The notes under the pieces were generated by a model. That model was not told where the DNA came from, made no database searches, and worked only from the letters and a program-made list of their open reading frames with translations. Below are positions 18,161-27,773 of a DNA stretch of 64,000 nt, piece after piece (position 1 is the stretch's first letter; each line of letters opens with the position of its first letter). The position numbers and the translations under genes were made by a program. This stretch comes from Fortiea contorta PCC 7126 (GTDB lineage: Bacteria; Cyanobacteriota; Cyanobacteriia; Cyanobacteriales; Nostocaceae). The stretch is from assembly GCF_000332295.1 (NCBI RefSeq), contig NZ_KB235931.1:248001-312000 (forward strand), written 5' to 3'.

Positions 18161-18949
18161 ATGTATAAAACCACAATTTTAACTTTAACTTTAGCCGCCA
18201 TCGTTATTCTACCAGCAACTGCCCAATTAGGAAGGGTTTGGACAGATTTTCAATCTTATTCTGTAGATTTACAAAACTATCTCAAAACTAGTCTGGGCGA
18301 ATCTTTAAAACCTGTGGACGCCCAAGCAGAAACTGCTATATATAATGCTACGGGAGAGTTGAATATACCAAACCCGATTACAGCGGGACAAAGATTTCGT
18401 GATCAAGATAAAATCTTGATTGATTCCCTATCAGATAAATTTGAAAATAATTCAACGGTGCGTTCAGCTTTAGTGAGTAACGAAATCAATCGTTTAATTA
18501 GCCGTGGCGCTATTGAAGGAACTCTAGGTGTGAAGGGACAAATTCGCTTGAAAACCAAATTAATCAACACAGAAAAGACTCTAGAAAATATAGCCACCTT
18601 ATCAAATGATGCTGATAAAAATAGCCAAGAACTGCTGAGTAATATTGCTAGTGCTGCGGGAAGCTCAGGTTTGAGTCTTTTTACTTCCCAGTTATCGCAA
18701 CTCCTGAATGCTAACCAAGTACAAACTATCAAAATTCAACAAGAGCAATCAAAAATTATTGCGGAATCGTTTTTACAAAACTTGCAAACGAACCAGTCTT
18801 TACAATATTCTAATCTCAATTTGGCTAATATTTCTCAACAAATGGATGAAGCAAATCGCGCCCGAAGAGTTGATACCGCTGCGGAAGGTGCGAGACTTTT
18901 GCGGACTACGGCTCAAATCGATTTATTTGGCAGAGAAACTGAGAATTAA
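18161..18949 (+). CDS. VirB5/TrbJ-like periplasmic protein (putative)
   Basis: 262 residues. A clear signal peptide (TTILTLTLAAIVILPATAQ, 3-21) is followed by an almost wholly helical, Gln/Asn/Ser-rich protein with long amphipathic stretches (about 130-250). VirB5 and TrbJ are secreted helical proteins at the pilus tip, encoded after the VirB4 gene, as here. No sequence motif is decisive. Confidence 0.5.
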   Translation: MYKTTILTLTLAAIVILPATAQLGRVWTDFQSYSVDLQNYLKTSLGESLKPVDAQAETAIYNATGELNIPNPITAGQRFRDQDKILIDSLSDKFENNSTVRSALVSNEINRLISRGAIEGTLGVKGQIRLKTKLINTEKTLENIATLSNDADKNSQELLSNIASAAGSSGLSLFTSQLSQLLNANQVQTIKIQQEQSKIIAESFLQNLQTNQSLQYSNLNLANISQQMDEANRARRVDTAAEGARLLRTTAQIDLFGRETEN

Positions 18950-18985
18950 GATATTAAATTGGTAATTACTAACCAAATAACTCAA

Positions 18986-20038
18986 ATGCAACTTGATATT
19001 ATACATATTTTTTTGGCTCAAATTGATGTTAACGAGCTTTTGGGTAATGGTGCGACAACTGCTAAAACTATTGCTGAAGGTTGGGATAAGCAATGGTTAG
19101 ATATATTGCAAAATAATAGTAGTAATAATTTATATAGGTCACTAACTAATTTGGGTATATTTTTTGCAGTGGGAACTCTGATGTTCTTTATGGTGCAATG
19201 GCTCAAGGATGTAATTTACTATGAATATTCTCGACCAATATCTGCTTTAATTTGGCCTTTTTTAGTGGTGATATTATTAAATATTTCTGAAAATGGCAGC
19301 GCCCTTTCTAATCTAACATTAGCTGTCCGTAATTTAATTAATTCTGTAAATCAGCAAATAGTAGCGACAACTGATGCGAATCAAGTCTACCAACAAGCGG
19401 TGAATATGAGTGTTGCAGAAGAATTTGCTGGTTCTCTGTTGCGTCCTTGTCAATCGCTGACTGGTGAACAACAAACGCAATGTTTGATTAAAGCTGCTGA
19501 TAAAATGGAGCCTCTTTGGCAAGAATATAAAAATGTTTATGGAAATAGACCTTGGATAGAAAGGTTAAAAACTAAGGTAGATGATATTAAATATGGTACA
19601 CCAACTGTATCGGAAACTGCTTTTAATGCTTTGCTGGGTTCAAATTTGCAAACCAGTATCAAATATTTTTTCCTTTCGTTGCAGTATGGTTTTCAAAATT
19701 TGATAGAAGCGACTATGCTACTGATAGCAACTCTAGGGCCGATAGCGGTGGGTGCGTCGTTGCTACCTGTAGCGGCGAAACCTATTTTCGCTTGGACTAT
19801 CGGGTTTTTATCTGTGGGAATCGCTAAAATATCATTCAATATTATTGCGATTTTAACAGCCTCGGTGATTGTCAATGGCCCAGGAGAAAATTTGAATGCA
19901 GATCCTGATTTAATGTGGTTCATAATTTTTCTGGGAATTTTAGCACCGATTTTATCTTTACTAGTGGCTACTGCTGGAGGGTTTGCAGTTTTTAATGCGA
20001 TTAATAGTACAACTGACTGGGTAAAAGAGAGGATATAA
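18986..20038 (+). CDS. VirB6/TrbL-like polytopic membrane protein
   Basis: 350 residues from the ATG at 18986; a TTG at 18959 would add nine. About six membrane segments: two between residues 45 and 95, three in the 215-290 region and one near the C-terminus. A long loop lies between, with Cys and Trp residues. VirB6/TrbL proteins form the inner-membrane channel and are recognised mainly by this topology and position after VirB5. Confidence 0.6.
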   Translation: MQLDIIHIFLAQIDVNELLGNGATTAKTIAEGWDKQWLDILQNNSSNNLYRSLTNLGIFFAVGTLMFFMVQWLKDVIYYEYSRPISALIWPFLVVILLNISENGSALSNLTLAVRNLINSVNQQIVATTDANQVYQQAVNMSVAEEFAGSLLRPCQSLTGEQQTQCLIKAADKMEPLWQEYKNVYGNRPWIERLKTKVDDIKYGTPTVSETAFNALLGSNLQTSIKYFFLSLQYGFQNLIEATMLLIATLGPIAVGASLLPVAAKPIFAWTIGFLSVGIAKISFNIIAILTASVIVNGPGENLNADPDLMWFIIFLGILAPILSLLVATAGGFAVFNAINSTTDWVKERI

Positions 20039-20061
20039 ATATTTAGGTGGGGGATGGGTAA

Positions 20062-20856
20062 ATGGTACGGTTATTACAGCAGAAAAAGCGCACATTTAGT
20101 ATTCTAACAACATTTGCGATCGCTGCTTTTGGTTTGCATTTATTTGTTTTATTTTTATTTGTATTACAAGGGTTAAATATTCGTCAACTTAGCTTGCGAA
20201 AACCACCGAATTTTGTAGAAATTGTCGATGATGAATCAACAACAAATATAGATAACTTGGCGAGAGAACCAGAAGCAATTCGTCAATTCGTGACGAAAAC
20301 AATGACATCAATATTTAATTGGTCGGGAATGCTACCAGCAGAAACACCAGAACAGGTGACAAACCCTAAACCTGACCCAGGAATATTGGTGAGAACTTCC
20401 CAGGGTAACACTCAAAGAATTAGCAGTAAAACTTGGATAGCTGGTTTTGCTTTATCAGAGGATTTTCGCAAGGGCTTTTTAAGAAAAATCGCAGAAATTA
20501 CACCACCCGAAGTCTTTTCTAAAAATCCACAACAAGCTATGTCAGCGCAGTTATTTATCAAGCGGGTTTATCCACCAAAAAAAATTGCAGCCGGAAAATG
20601 GCGAGTGGGGATAGTAGCTGACTTGATTCAAAAAAAACAGTCTGATGAGCGCAAGGTAATCACTCCTTTTAATAAAGATTTATTAGTGCGAGCAGTCGAT
20701 TATTTTGATGCGCCATTAACCGAGGATAATAGCAACTTACAAAAAGCGATTCGCAGCATTCGCGCTGATAGATTAGAAATTTATGAAATTAGGAACTTAT
20801 GTTTATTAGACGACAACAGTAATCAGGGTCAAAATCAGTTCAATCAATGTGTGTAA
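20062..20856 (+). CDS. VirB8/TraE-like bitopic protein, paralogue 1 (putative)
   Basis: 264 residues: short basic cytoplasmic N-terminus, one membrane segment (about 14-36) and a 220-residue periplasmic part. This layout fits VirB8/TraE scaffold proteins. The next gene encodes a clear paralogue: both share EPEAIRQFV/HPETIRRFV, a KxxxGKWxxxI block, FNKxLLVRAVD and a C-terminal RLEIYxI. The duplication may give a hetero-oligomeric scaffold. Confidence 0.55.
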   Translation: MVRLLQQKKRTFSILTTFAIAAFGLHLFVLFLFVLQGLNIRQLSLRKPPNFVEIVDDESTTNIDNLAREPEAIRQFVTKTMTSIFNWSGMLPAETPEQVTNPKPDPGILVRTSQGNTQRISSKTWIAGFALSEDFRKGFLRKIAEITPPEVFSKNPQQAMSAQLFIKRVYPPKKIAAGKWRVGIVADLIQKKQSDERKVITPFNKDLLVRAVDYFDAPLTEDNSNLQKAIRSIRADRLEIYEIRNLCLLDDNSNQGQNQFNQCV

Positions 20857-20877
20857 ATTATCTATTTGAGGTTGTCA

Positions 20878-21558
20878 ATGCAAATAATTAAACCAGAAAA
20901 TAGAAGCAGTAGTCTCTTACCAATATTTGCGGTGGGGACATTTGGGTTAAATTTATTAGCCTTACTTTTACTCATGTTTCATGGGTCTATATTGCAAGAT
21001 TTAGAAAAGCAGTTAACACCTCAAAGTTTAGTGCAACTTTTGAATGGTCGCACCATCACAGTAGACCCTAAACCTAATTTAGAACGTCATCCAGAAACGA
21101 TTCGGCGATTTGTTGGGGAAACTATGTCTTTTCTGCTTACTTGGTCGCCCACAAAACCACCAAAAAATATTTGGGATAGCAGTTCTGGATTAATAGCTGA
21201 TAAGTTACAACAAAAATTTCAGTCTGAAGTTATTGGTTTAGACCCAGCTAACCAATTTGAAAATACTAATAGAATAGCTGAAACTGTATTAGTCTTAGTC
21301 AGAGTTTCTCAACCTACAAATATAAGTGAAGGTAAATGGAAATTACAGATAAATGCTAATCAATTAATTTTTAATAACTCTGACAACTTGGGTAATTCTG
21401 TTGCTTTTAATAAACAAGTTTTAGTGAGAGCAGTAGATGAACCAGCGACTAAAATACCACAAGCTCCTCTACCTTTACACCGCGAGGCTCACCGACTTGG
21501 GCAAGCTAGGCTAGAAATTTATAACATATGTGACATTAATGTGAAAGATTGTTATTAA
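20878..21558 (+). CDS. VirB8/TraE-like bitopic protein, paralogue 2 (putative)
   Basis: 226 residues from the ATG at 20878, which has GAGG six bases upstream; a TTG at 20866 is less likely. One membrane segment (about 15-36) then a periplasmic domain that aligns with the preceding protein (PETIRRFVGETM, EGKWKLQI, FNKQVLVRAVDEP, ARLEIYNI). It lies 21 bp after that gene, so the pair is a tandem duplication within the operon. Function by position only. Confidence 0.55.
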   Translation: MQIIKPENRSSSLLPIFAVGTFGLNLLALLLLMFHGSILQDLEKQLTPQSLVQLLNGRTITVDPKPNLERHPETIRRFVGETMSFLLTWSPTKPPKNIWDSSSGLIADKLQQKFQSEVIGLDPANQFENTNRIAETVLVLVRVSQPTNISEGKWKLQINANQLIFNNSDNLGNSVAFNKQVLVRAVDEPATKIPQAPLPLHREAHRLGQARLEIYNICDINVKDCY

Positions 21559-21579
21559 AATTACAAATCAGGTATCGTT

Positions 21580-23154
21580 ATGACACAAGCTTCAATTCCG
21601 ACAACAACTCAACCCAAAAATAAAACTGGTCTAAATGCTGAAAATTACCAACCAGAAGTAGAATCTTTGGATTGGGAAGCACGGATGGCAAAATTAGTGG
21701 GATTTGTGGAAGAATCTTCTAGTATTAATGACAAAGTAGCAGAAGATTCAGCAATATCTCAGCCTGGGGTGTCTCCTTCACCAGAGGTTCGTACCGAGCA
21801 ACCTTTTGCTTCTAACCCCTTTGCAAAATTAGGTTTTGTGGGTATTGGTACTTTAGCTGTAGTGATGTTTGCTGGCGGATTTTTGACTCAATTGATGAGT
21901 AGTAGCAATCAAAAACCAAGCAAGAATAATATTATTTCACCAGAAGTGCGATCGCCAGCACAAGAGGAACCCCAGCCCCAAGCTTTAGAAGCAGAAATAG
22001 AAACTCTCAAAACTAAATTAGCACTGACTGAACAAGCAGAAGATGTGAAAGCTGCACAACGTACACTCAGAACTACAAAAATTACCGCACCTACTCCCAA
22101 CGTTGCTGTTAGAGATACAAAAATTCCTACACCAGTAAAAACAGTTTATGTACCGCAGATTGCGAGGGTAGAGCGAGTAGTGAAAGTCCCGCCAACATTG
22201 CCTATATTACCACCACAACCACCTGTTGTAAAACCAGCACCACCTGTAGTTAATTTCACTCCACCATCACCACCCAATCCTTTCGATGAATGGTCTAGGT
22301 TAGCCAAGATTGGTAGTTATGGTCAGATAAATATAGCTGATAAAGCTAACACTAATTCTGCCAGTTATCAACCACCAAGAAATAGTGAGGTTCAACCAGC
22401 AGCAACCAACCCCAGAAATAACCAAATTACAACGCCACAAAGAGCTGCTGTCGTTAATCCGGTACAACAACGCAGTCCAAAATCTGTGGTGGTAGGAAGT
22501 AGTACCAGAGCCGTTTTAGCAACAGCAATATTTGGAGAAACTACCAGATCAAAAAATAGTGATAGGAACGAAAATGAAGGCGAAAGCAACAATAATAATA
22601 ATGTCTTTGTTGTACGATTACAAGAACCATTAAAAGCAGCCGATGGAACAATTGCTATCCCTGCAAAAACTGAATTATTAACCGAAATAGAATCGATTTC
22701 TGAGCAGGGTTTGATGCAGTTAAAAGTAGTGAAAATGATGCAGCAAATTAATGGTAGCCTCTCAGAACAGAGTTTACCACAAAGTGCGCTGATGCTCCGC
22801 GCTCCCCAAGGTAAACCGCTACTCGCGCAACAATTTCCTAATCGTTCTTCATCTATCGCCTCGATGGATTTAGGATTATTTGTTTTGGGTGGTCTGGGTA
22901 AAGCCGCAGAGTTAATTAATCGCACTGAATCCCAAGTTATCACTACAACTACTGCAGGGACAATTATTAATAATAGCAACCCCCGCAACGACATTTCCGC
23001 CGGAATATTAGAGGGTGGAATTAAAACTATAGTTCCGCAAATTGCACAACGCAATCAACAGGCTATTTCCCAAATGACTCAACGCAGTAATATTTGGTTT
23101 TTACCTGCGGGAACCACAGTTGAATTGTATGTTAATCAAAACTTGAGTATTTAA
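21580..23154 (+). CDS. VirB10/TrbI-like protein
   Basis: 524 residues: cytoplasmic N-terminus, single membrane segment (about 84-106), a helical then Pro-rich linker (about 120-240, many PPQPP/PPSPPNP runs), and a C-terminal domain with FVVRLQEPLKAADGTIAIPA, which resembles the beta-barrel of VirB10/TrbI that spans the periplasm to the outer membrane. The C-terminus ends in FLPAGTTVELYVNQNL, also typical of the TrbI family. It starts 21 bp after the VirB8-like pair. Confidence 0.7.
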   Translation: MTQASIPTTTQPKNKTGLNAENYQPEVESLDWEARMAKLVGFVEESSSINDKVAEDSAISQPGVSPSPEVRTEQPFASNPFAKLGFVGIGTLAVVMFAGGFLTQLMSSSNQKPSKNNIISPEVRSPAQEEPQPQALEAEIETLKTKLALTEQAEDVKAAQRTLRTTKITAPTPNVAVRDTKIPTPVKTVYVPQIARVERVVKVPPTLPILPPQPPVVKPAPPVVNFTPPSPPNPFDEWSRLAKIGSYGQINIADKANTNSASYQPPRNSEVQPAATNPRNNQITTPQRAAVVNPVQQRSPKSVVVGSSTRAVLATAIFGETTRSKNSDRNENEGESNNNNNVFVVRLQEPLKAADGTIAIPAKTELLTEIESISEQGLMQLKVVKMMQQINGSLSEQSLPQSALMLRAPQGKPLLAQQFPNRSSSIASMDLGLFVLGGLGKAAELINRTESQVITTTTAGTIINNSNPRNDISAGILEGGIKTIVPQIAQRNQQAISQMTQRSNIWFLPAGTTVELYVNQNLSI

Positions 23155-23176
23155 AAACAGCAACTAGGAGGTAAAA

Positions 23177-23788
23177 ATGAAAATACTATCCTTACCTATC
23201 TCCTTCTTTACAACAGTGAAAAATCTCAATTTACAGGATAAAAAATTACGAAATTTTTACTTCCTCCCCCTAGCTTCAGTCATTTTTGTCGGAGCTTTGT
23301 TTCTGTTGGTAGAGAAAACTTTAGCTAATAATGCGGTTCTCCGTTCTATATTTTCTTGTCAAGCCCAAGGTTTAGGAGGCGCAACACCGACTATCAACGT
23401 GTGGTATCAACAAGGAACCAATTTGAGCTTTATTCCTGCTGGCGAAACTATTAGAAAAGTTTGGTTAAATGACCCGTCTCAAGTAACTGTAGATTTTGAT
23501 GGTCAACTGTGTGCTCAATTTGGTCAAGACCGTAATTCTGGAGAAGATTGTCAAAATTCATCAGCAAATGTGATGCAACTCAGGAGGATTAAAAAGTTAA
23601 ATATTCCTGGATTACCTAGTACTGAAAATACTCTTTTGACGGTGGTAACTCAAGGACAAGGTAGAACCAAATTGTACACTTTTCGCGTGCTATACGAAGA
23701 AGGTAGCCCCGCTTACCACACTTTAGCAGTTTTTCCTGACCCGTCTTCTTCCAGAGAAGCTCCTTGTGTGAGAGTACCAAAATCTTAA
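23177..23788 (+). CDS. VirB9/TrbG-like exported protein (putative)
   Basis: 203 residues. A hydrophobic segment (about 31-50) could be a signal anchor or cleaved signal. The mature part has a beta-rich pattern: FIPAGETIRKVWLNDPSQVTV followed about 80 residues later by LLTVVTQGQGRTKLYTFRV, which resembles the N-terminal domain of VirB9/TrbG. The C-terminal VirB9 domain seems absent, so it is short for the family. A strong Shine-Dalgarno (AGGAGGT) precedes the ATG. Last gene of the plus-strand cluster. Confidence 0.45.
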   Translation: MKILSLPISFFTTVKNLNLQDKKLRNFYFLPLASVIFVGALFLLVEKTLANNAVLRSIFSCQAQGLGGATPTINVWYQQGTNLSFIPAGETIRKVWLNDPSQVTVDFDGQLCAQFGQDRNSGEDCQNSSANVMQLRRIKKLNIPGLPSTENTLLTVVTQGQGRTKLYTFRVLYEEGSPAYHTLAVFPDPSSSREAPCVRVPKS

Positions 23789-23834
23789 ACTTAAGATAAT
23801 TATAAAACTAAACTAAACCGTTTAGTCTAGATGG

Positions 23835-23866
23835 GGACATGGGCTGGTTATTTCCGGGCCATGTCC
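23835..23866. terminator. Hairpin between convergent genes
   Basis: GGACATGGGC and GGGCCATGTCC form a stem of at least eight pairs in the 84-bp gap between the secretion cluster and the convergent oxidoreductase gene. No strong T-run, but the position suits a shared terminator. Confidence 0.5.
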
Positions 23867-23872
23867 ACACAT

Positions 23873-25402
23873 CTAATTAAGTTGCATTGCTTCAATCTTC
23901 AACTTGTCTAAATCCTTCACAGTGGGGCCGTGTAAAACTTCCCCTTTGCAATTGAAGCGGGAACCGTGACAGGGACAATCCCAACTTTTCTCCCCACTGT
24001 TCCAAGCGACGACGCAACCCAAGTGAGGACACACCGCAGAAACAGCGTGTATTTCTCCTGTTTCGTCTCGATAAGCTGCTACCTTGTCTCCATCGACTGT
24101 GACTAGTTTTCCTTCACCTTTGGCTACGTCTTGTAAAGATTTGTTTAATCCTTTGAGGCGATCGCCTACCCAATGTACGCCGACCTCTAAGTTTTGTTTT
24201 ATACCTTGTGGACTGACGAAAGGTGTGGCGCGGGTAGCATCATATAAATCAGCCGCTAGATTTTCGATACCTAAGATTTTGTCTGCAAGGATCATTCCTG
24301 ACAAGGTTCCTTGAGACATACCCCACAGACTATAGCCAGTAGCTACATAGGTATGCTTGCTGACAGGGGTTAATTTACCTACGTAAGGTATCTTATCAAA
24401 AGATACAAAATCCTGGGTAGACCAACGATAATCAATGGTGTCAACACCAAAGCGGGAGCGGGTATAATTTTCTAGATCTAAATATTTTTCTTCAGTGTTT
24501 TCCACTGTTCCCACTTTATGACCACCACCACCAACTAGCAGCAATAAACCGCCCTCAATGGGAGTCGTCCGAATTGAGTAATATTTTTCTCCAGAGCCTA
24601 TGTACATTCCCTGGGGCGCTTGATGTTCGGTGATGCGAGCACCAATAATATAAGAGCGTTTGGGGTAAGTTTTTGCAAAGAATAATCCTTCGTCAGTGAT
24701 GGGAATATTGGTTGTAATTAAGACATCCTGCGCTTGAATAATTCCCTTGTCGGTAATAACTTGACAAGGATTATTTTCCTCTACCTTCTCCACCCTGGTA
24801 TTTTCAAACACATAACTTCCATCACCAGGAATCTGTTTGATGAGGTGTAATAGGTATTTGCGGGAGTGAAATTGCGCTTGGTTGTCGAACTTCACAGCGC
24901 CAGCGATAGGGAAAGGTAGGGAAGTTTCACGGACAAATGAGGCGGGTAGTCCTAATTTTAGCGCCGCTTCTACCTCCTTTTCAATGTCCTTGAGATTGTC
25001 TTCTGTCTCAGCGAAAGTATAAGCGCTTTGGCGACTAAAGTTACAGTCAATTTGTTCTGTAGTGACTGTTTTAGCAACAAATTCTATTGCTGCTTGGTTT
25101 GACTGTGCATATGTGCGTGCTTTGTCTTCACCATGATTTTTAATCAAGTCTGCGTAAATCAATTGGTGCAGTGAGGTAAGTTTGGCTGTAGTATGACCAC
25201 TAACGCCAGTAGATATTTGTCGGGATTCAATTACTGCAACCTTTTTACCTGCACGTTTGAGTAATGTTGCAGCGGTGATTCCTGTGATACCCGCGCCGAC
25301 GATCGCCACATCTACAGACAGATTATCACTAAGTGGTGGAAAATTCGCTGCGGATGTGGAGTCGATCCAATAAGAAATGTGTTTTCCTGATAAATTAGGC
25401 AT
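23873..25402 (-). CDS. FAD-dependent oxidoreductase with C-terminal Rieske domain
   Basis: 509 residues. The DAO-type FAD domain starts with VDVAIVGAGITGITAA (29-44); FAD contacts recur in CAT/GYSLWGMSQGTLSG near 370-385. The last 100 residues are a Rieske [2Fe-2S] domain with CPHLGCVV and CPCHGSRF (two Cys-x-His type pairs). Such DadA-Rieske fusions are common in cyanobacteria; substrates are mostly unknown. It is convergent with the secretion cluster and not obviously in an operon. Confidence 0.85.
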   Translation of the reverse strand: MPNLSGKHISYWIDSTSAANFPPLSDNLSVDVAIVGAGITGITAATLLKRAGKKVAVIESRQISTGVSGHTTAKLTSLHQLIYADLIKNHGEDKARTYAQSNQAAIEFVAKTVTTEQIDCNFSRQSAYTFAETEDNLKDIEKEVEAALKLGLPASFVRETSLPFPIAGAVKFDNQAQFHSRKYLLHLIKQIPGDGSYVFENTRVEKVEENNPCQVITDKGIIQAQDVLITTNIPITDEGLFFAKTYPKRSYIIGARITEHQAPQGMYIGSGEKYYSIRTTPIEGGLLLLVGGGGHKVGTVENTEEKYLDLENYTRSRFGVDTIDYRWSTQDFVSFDKIPYVGKLTPVSKHTYVATGYSLWGMSQGTLSGMILADKILGIENLAADLYDATRATPFVSPQGIKQNLEVGVHWVGDRLKGLNKSLQDVAKGEGKLVTVDGDKVAAYRDETGEIHAVSAVCPHLGCVVAWNSGEKSWDCPCHGSRFNCKGEVLHGPTVKDLDKLKIEAMQLN

Positions 25403-25580
25403 ATGTTTTCCTTGACAGTTCGGCGATTATCTATCTGCTACTTTGTTTTTTAATTGGTATTACATGCATAATTCCCAGGAATAAATTAAACTGTTTATCT
25501 ACTAAAAGAAAACTACCGTTTGATTGAGGAATTAGGAGATATGTATACGTCTTCAGGTATATACAATGTTTTTCATGCCG

Positions 25581-25608
25581 TTAGAGACGTAAAATTTTAC
25601 GTCTCTAA
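25581..25608. repeat. 28-bp perfect palindrome, GTAGAGACGTAAAA family
   Basis: The half-site TTAGAGACGTAAAA and its complement sit seven bases past the stop of the minus-strand gene at 25615 and may act as its terminator. A near-identical copy is at 44277-44304, so this is a dispersed palindromic repeat. Confidence 0.8.
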
Positions 25609-25614
25609 AAAAGT

Positions 25615-25842
25615 TTAACCGCCACCTAAACTCGCAATGGTCATTTGTCTATTGACTAGGTTTTCTTCTGCTTTAGGGTCAACAACATCTGAGTTGTAAT
25701 CGTCAGTGTTTTCTTGCTGATGAATTGAGTCATCTAAGTGACTATCTTTGGCAACTTCTCGGTCAGAATTCTGGCTGATTACGCTAGGGTCAGCAGTTTC
25801 ATGAACGGATAGATTGATTAATTTCCGTGGTTCTTGTGTCAT
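25615..25842 (-). CDS. Hypothetical acidic small protein
   Basis: 75 residues, acidic and rich in Asp, Glu, Ser and Asn with no hydrophobic core, probably unstructured, ending in IASLGGG. I do not recognise a family. The ORF is isolated between the oxidoreductase gene and a divergent small ORF. Confidence 0.45.
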   Translation of the reverse strand: MTQEPRKLINLSVHETADPSVISQNSDREVAKDSHLDDSIHQQENTDDYNSDVVDPKAEENLVNRQMTIASLGGG

Positions 25843-26013
25843 GGTTGTTTATTGTTGCTAAATAGACTATTTATCTACATAATTTAAAGCTTGAATAATA
25901 TCCGTGCCATCTTGCATTAGATGTATTTCTTGAGACTCAAGACAAAAAGCTCGCAGCTAACAGAAATTTTCTGTCTCCTCGCTATTTTTAAATTAATGAT
26001 GGAGCCGCTGCAA

Positions 26014-26151
26014 ATGAAACGATATGAAACATTAGCTGAATTGGTGGCGCGAACGGTGCTAGAGTTTGAGCAAAGGGAATTAACTCAAAAACACCAAGTA
26101 CAGCCACAGAAAAAAAGCCGAGGTAAGCGTAAGTCGAAGAAGGTTGCTTAG
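26014..26151 (+). CDS. Hypothetical small basic protein
   Basis: 45 residues from ATG 26014 (GGAG ten bases upstream); earlier starts at 25996 and 25921 are possible. It begins MKRYETLAELVARTVLEFEQ and ends in a Lys/Arg-rich tail (KKSRGKRKSKKVA). Not recognised. It lies next to the recombinase gene, convergent with it, so a recombination accessory role is conceivable, but it does not look like XisH or XisI. Confidence 0.4.
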   Translation: MKRYETLAELVARTVLEFEQRELTQKHQVQPQKKSRGKRKSKKVA

Positions 26152-26222
26152 TTTTGGTGTAATTGTAAAATTTAAAAACGCAGAGGTACGCGAAGTTTTT
26201 TTTGAGGATATTTGGCTAGGAT

Positions 26223-27773
26223 TTAGTGGAGGTGCAATAATTCAACTGTAGTTACGGTGTTGCCATCTACTATTATTTTTTTTATACAACCTTTGAGTAA
26301 AGTTTGTTTGTCTTGTATTTCTAAATTTTGCCAGTATCTTTCGTTAGCAAATGCAATGACAATTCGCTCTTTGGCTATTAGATATTGTTTGGATGTATTA
26401 TTGGTTGTGGCGATCGCATTGGCGATTTGAATTCTGATGTCTTCTTTGGCTTTAGCGATCGCTGGATTTGATGGTAATGCTTCTAAGGTGTTTAGTGATG
26501 CTCGCAGTGTCTTGATTTCTGGGGTTTCTTGTGTGGTTGTCACTTCTTGTTCTACTATGGTTGCTAACCGTTCTGCTGCTAACACTAGATGTTTAATTAC
26601 TTGTTTTTCTAATTCATCGGAAGCAATCATCCGCCCATTTTGACAAGCGCCACTGCGATAAAAGCTGCATTGGTAATGATGACGGACAAAATTTTTGCTT
26701 TTGACCAATTTTTTGCACTGGCGACTATAAGCAGCTCCGCAATGAGCACATTTTACTAGGTTGGCGAAGGGGTTGACATATTTTTGCTCGTTCGCCCAGC
26801 GGTTGTTGCGATTTTCTCGAATCATGGCTTTGATGCGTTCGTGTTCGTCACGGGTGATGATGGCTTCATCTTCGTGGGTTCCCCATGTCACCTCCCACTC
26901 GTCGAAGGGTTTGCGGTGTCCTTTGGGGCGGACTACGGTGTTATATAATGTTCCTCCTGCGTAGACGGGATTGACGAGAATGGAGCGTAACCCAGAAACT
27001 GACCATTTTAATCCTGTGTGAGGGTAACGCAGATTTAACCCGCCTTGACGGGATTTGTGGATATTCTCTAAGATAATTTCCTCTGTATCTTTGAGGATGT
27101 TGATCCGGGATTCCGTAGCTTTGGGGACAACATTTGCTTGAATACCTAGGGTTTCATGCAAGACTCTCGCTGTTTGGGACACCGTACCCACCGCTAAGAA
27201 GGTATCAAATACAAACCGCATTAACTGCGATCGCGTTAATTCTTTTTTCTGGGCAATTAAACAAACACAGGGACGATGATCTTGTTTGTATTTGTCATGT
27301 TCAACTATATATCCCAGTGGTGCATTCCAGTGGGGTTTTTTATTTGCTTTGCGGGTGTCGCGCTCTTTTTTGACTCGCATCGCCAACATTTTCACCTCAT
27401 ATTTAGATGCTGCTAGTCGCACATCTATTGTTAATTCGCCGCCAATACTTGATAAGTCAAATGGCTCATCTAGCGCGTATGGTTGTATTCCTTTCTTTTT
27501 TAACGCATCCATTAACTGATAAAAGGTCATGGATGAAGATGTTAAACGATCAATGCGAATAAATAGTAACTTTGACACCTTACCCGGTGGAGATGCATTG
27601 ATATCTTCAATTAACTGTAATAGTCCTTGACGGCGATCGCTAGTGCGACTCTCCACATCATAATATATCTGCGTTGCCCCCGCCGCACGCAACCGCCGCA
27701 TTTGTTTGATTAAAGCGCCTTCATCCTCGGCTTGCTCATCTGTCGAAACCCGCGCGTAACTCCAAACGTCCAT
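26223..27773 (-). CDS. Large serine recombinase, XisF-like; probable nifK-element excisase
   Basis: 516 residues, close to the length of XisF of the Anabaena fdxN element. The N-terminal resolvase domain has YARVSTDEQ with catalytic Ser10 and Arg8, and IDRLTSS near 72-78; a recombinase domain follows (RDTRKANKKPHWNAPLGY, about 138-155; VSGLRSILVNPVYAGG), then a zinc ribbon (CAHCGAAYSRQC...CSFYRSGAC, about 352-390) and a helical C-terminus. It starts about 55 bp from the resumption of nifK coding sequence and points away from it, as expected for an element-borne gene at the edge of an interruption element that is excised during heterocyst differentiation. XisH/XisI-type helpers are not seen nearby. 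Site specificity cannot be read from sequence. Confidence 0.85.
   Translation of the reverse strand: MDVWSYARVSTDEQAEDEGALIKQMRRLRAAGATQIYYDVESRTSDRRQGLLQLIEDINASPPGKVSKLLFIRIDRLTSSSMTFYQLMDALKKKGIQPYALDEPFDLSSIGGELTIDVRLAASKYEVKMLAMRVKKERDTRKANKKPHWNAPLGYIVEHDKYKQDHRPCVCLIAQKKELTRSQLMRFVFDTFLAVGTVSQTARVLHETLGIQANVVPKATESRINILKDTEEIILENIHKSRQGGLNLRYPHTGLKWSVSGLRSILVNPVYAGGTLYNTVVRPKGHRKPFDEWEVTWGTHEDEAIITRDEHERIKAMIRENRNNRWANEQKYVNPFANLVKCAHCGAAYSRQCKKLVKSKNFVRHHYQCSFYRSGACQNGRMIASDELEKQVIKHLVLAAERLATIVEQEVTTTQETPEIKTLRASLNTLEALPSNPAIAKAKEDIRIQIANAIATTNNTSKQYLIAKERIVIAFANERYWQNLEIQDKQTLLKGCIKKIIVDGNTVTTVELLHLH

Noticed and set aside
26223-27773. Transposon resolvase or phage integrase unrelated to nifK
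   Set aside because: Large serine recombinase of XisF length placed exactly at the point where nifK homology stops; no transposase or phage genes are nearby.
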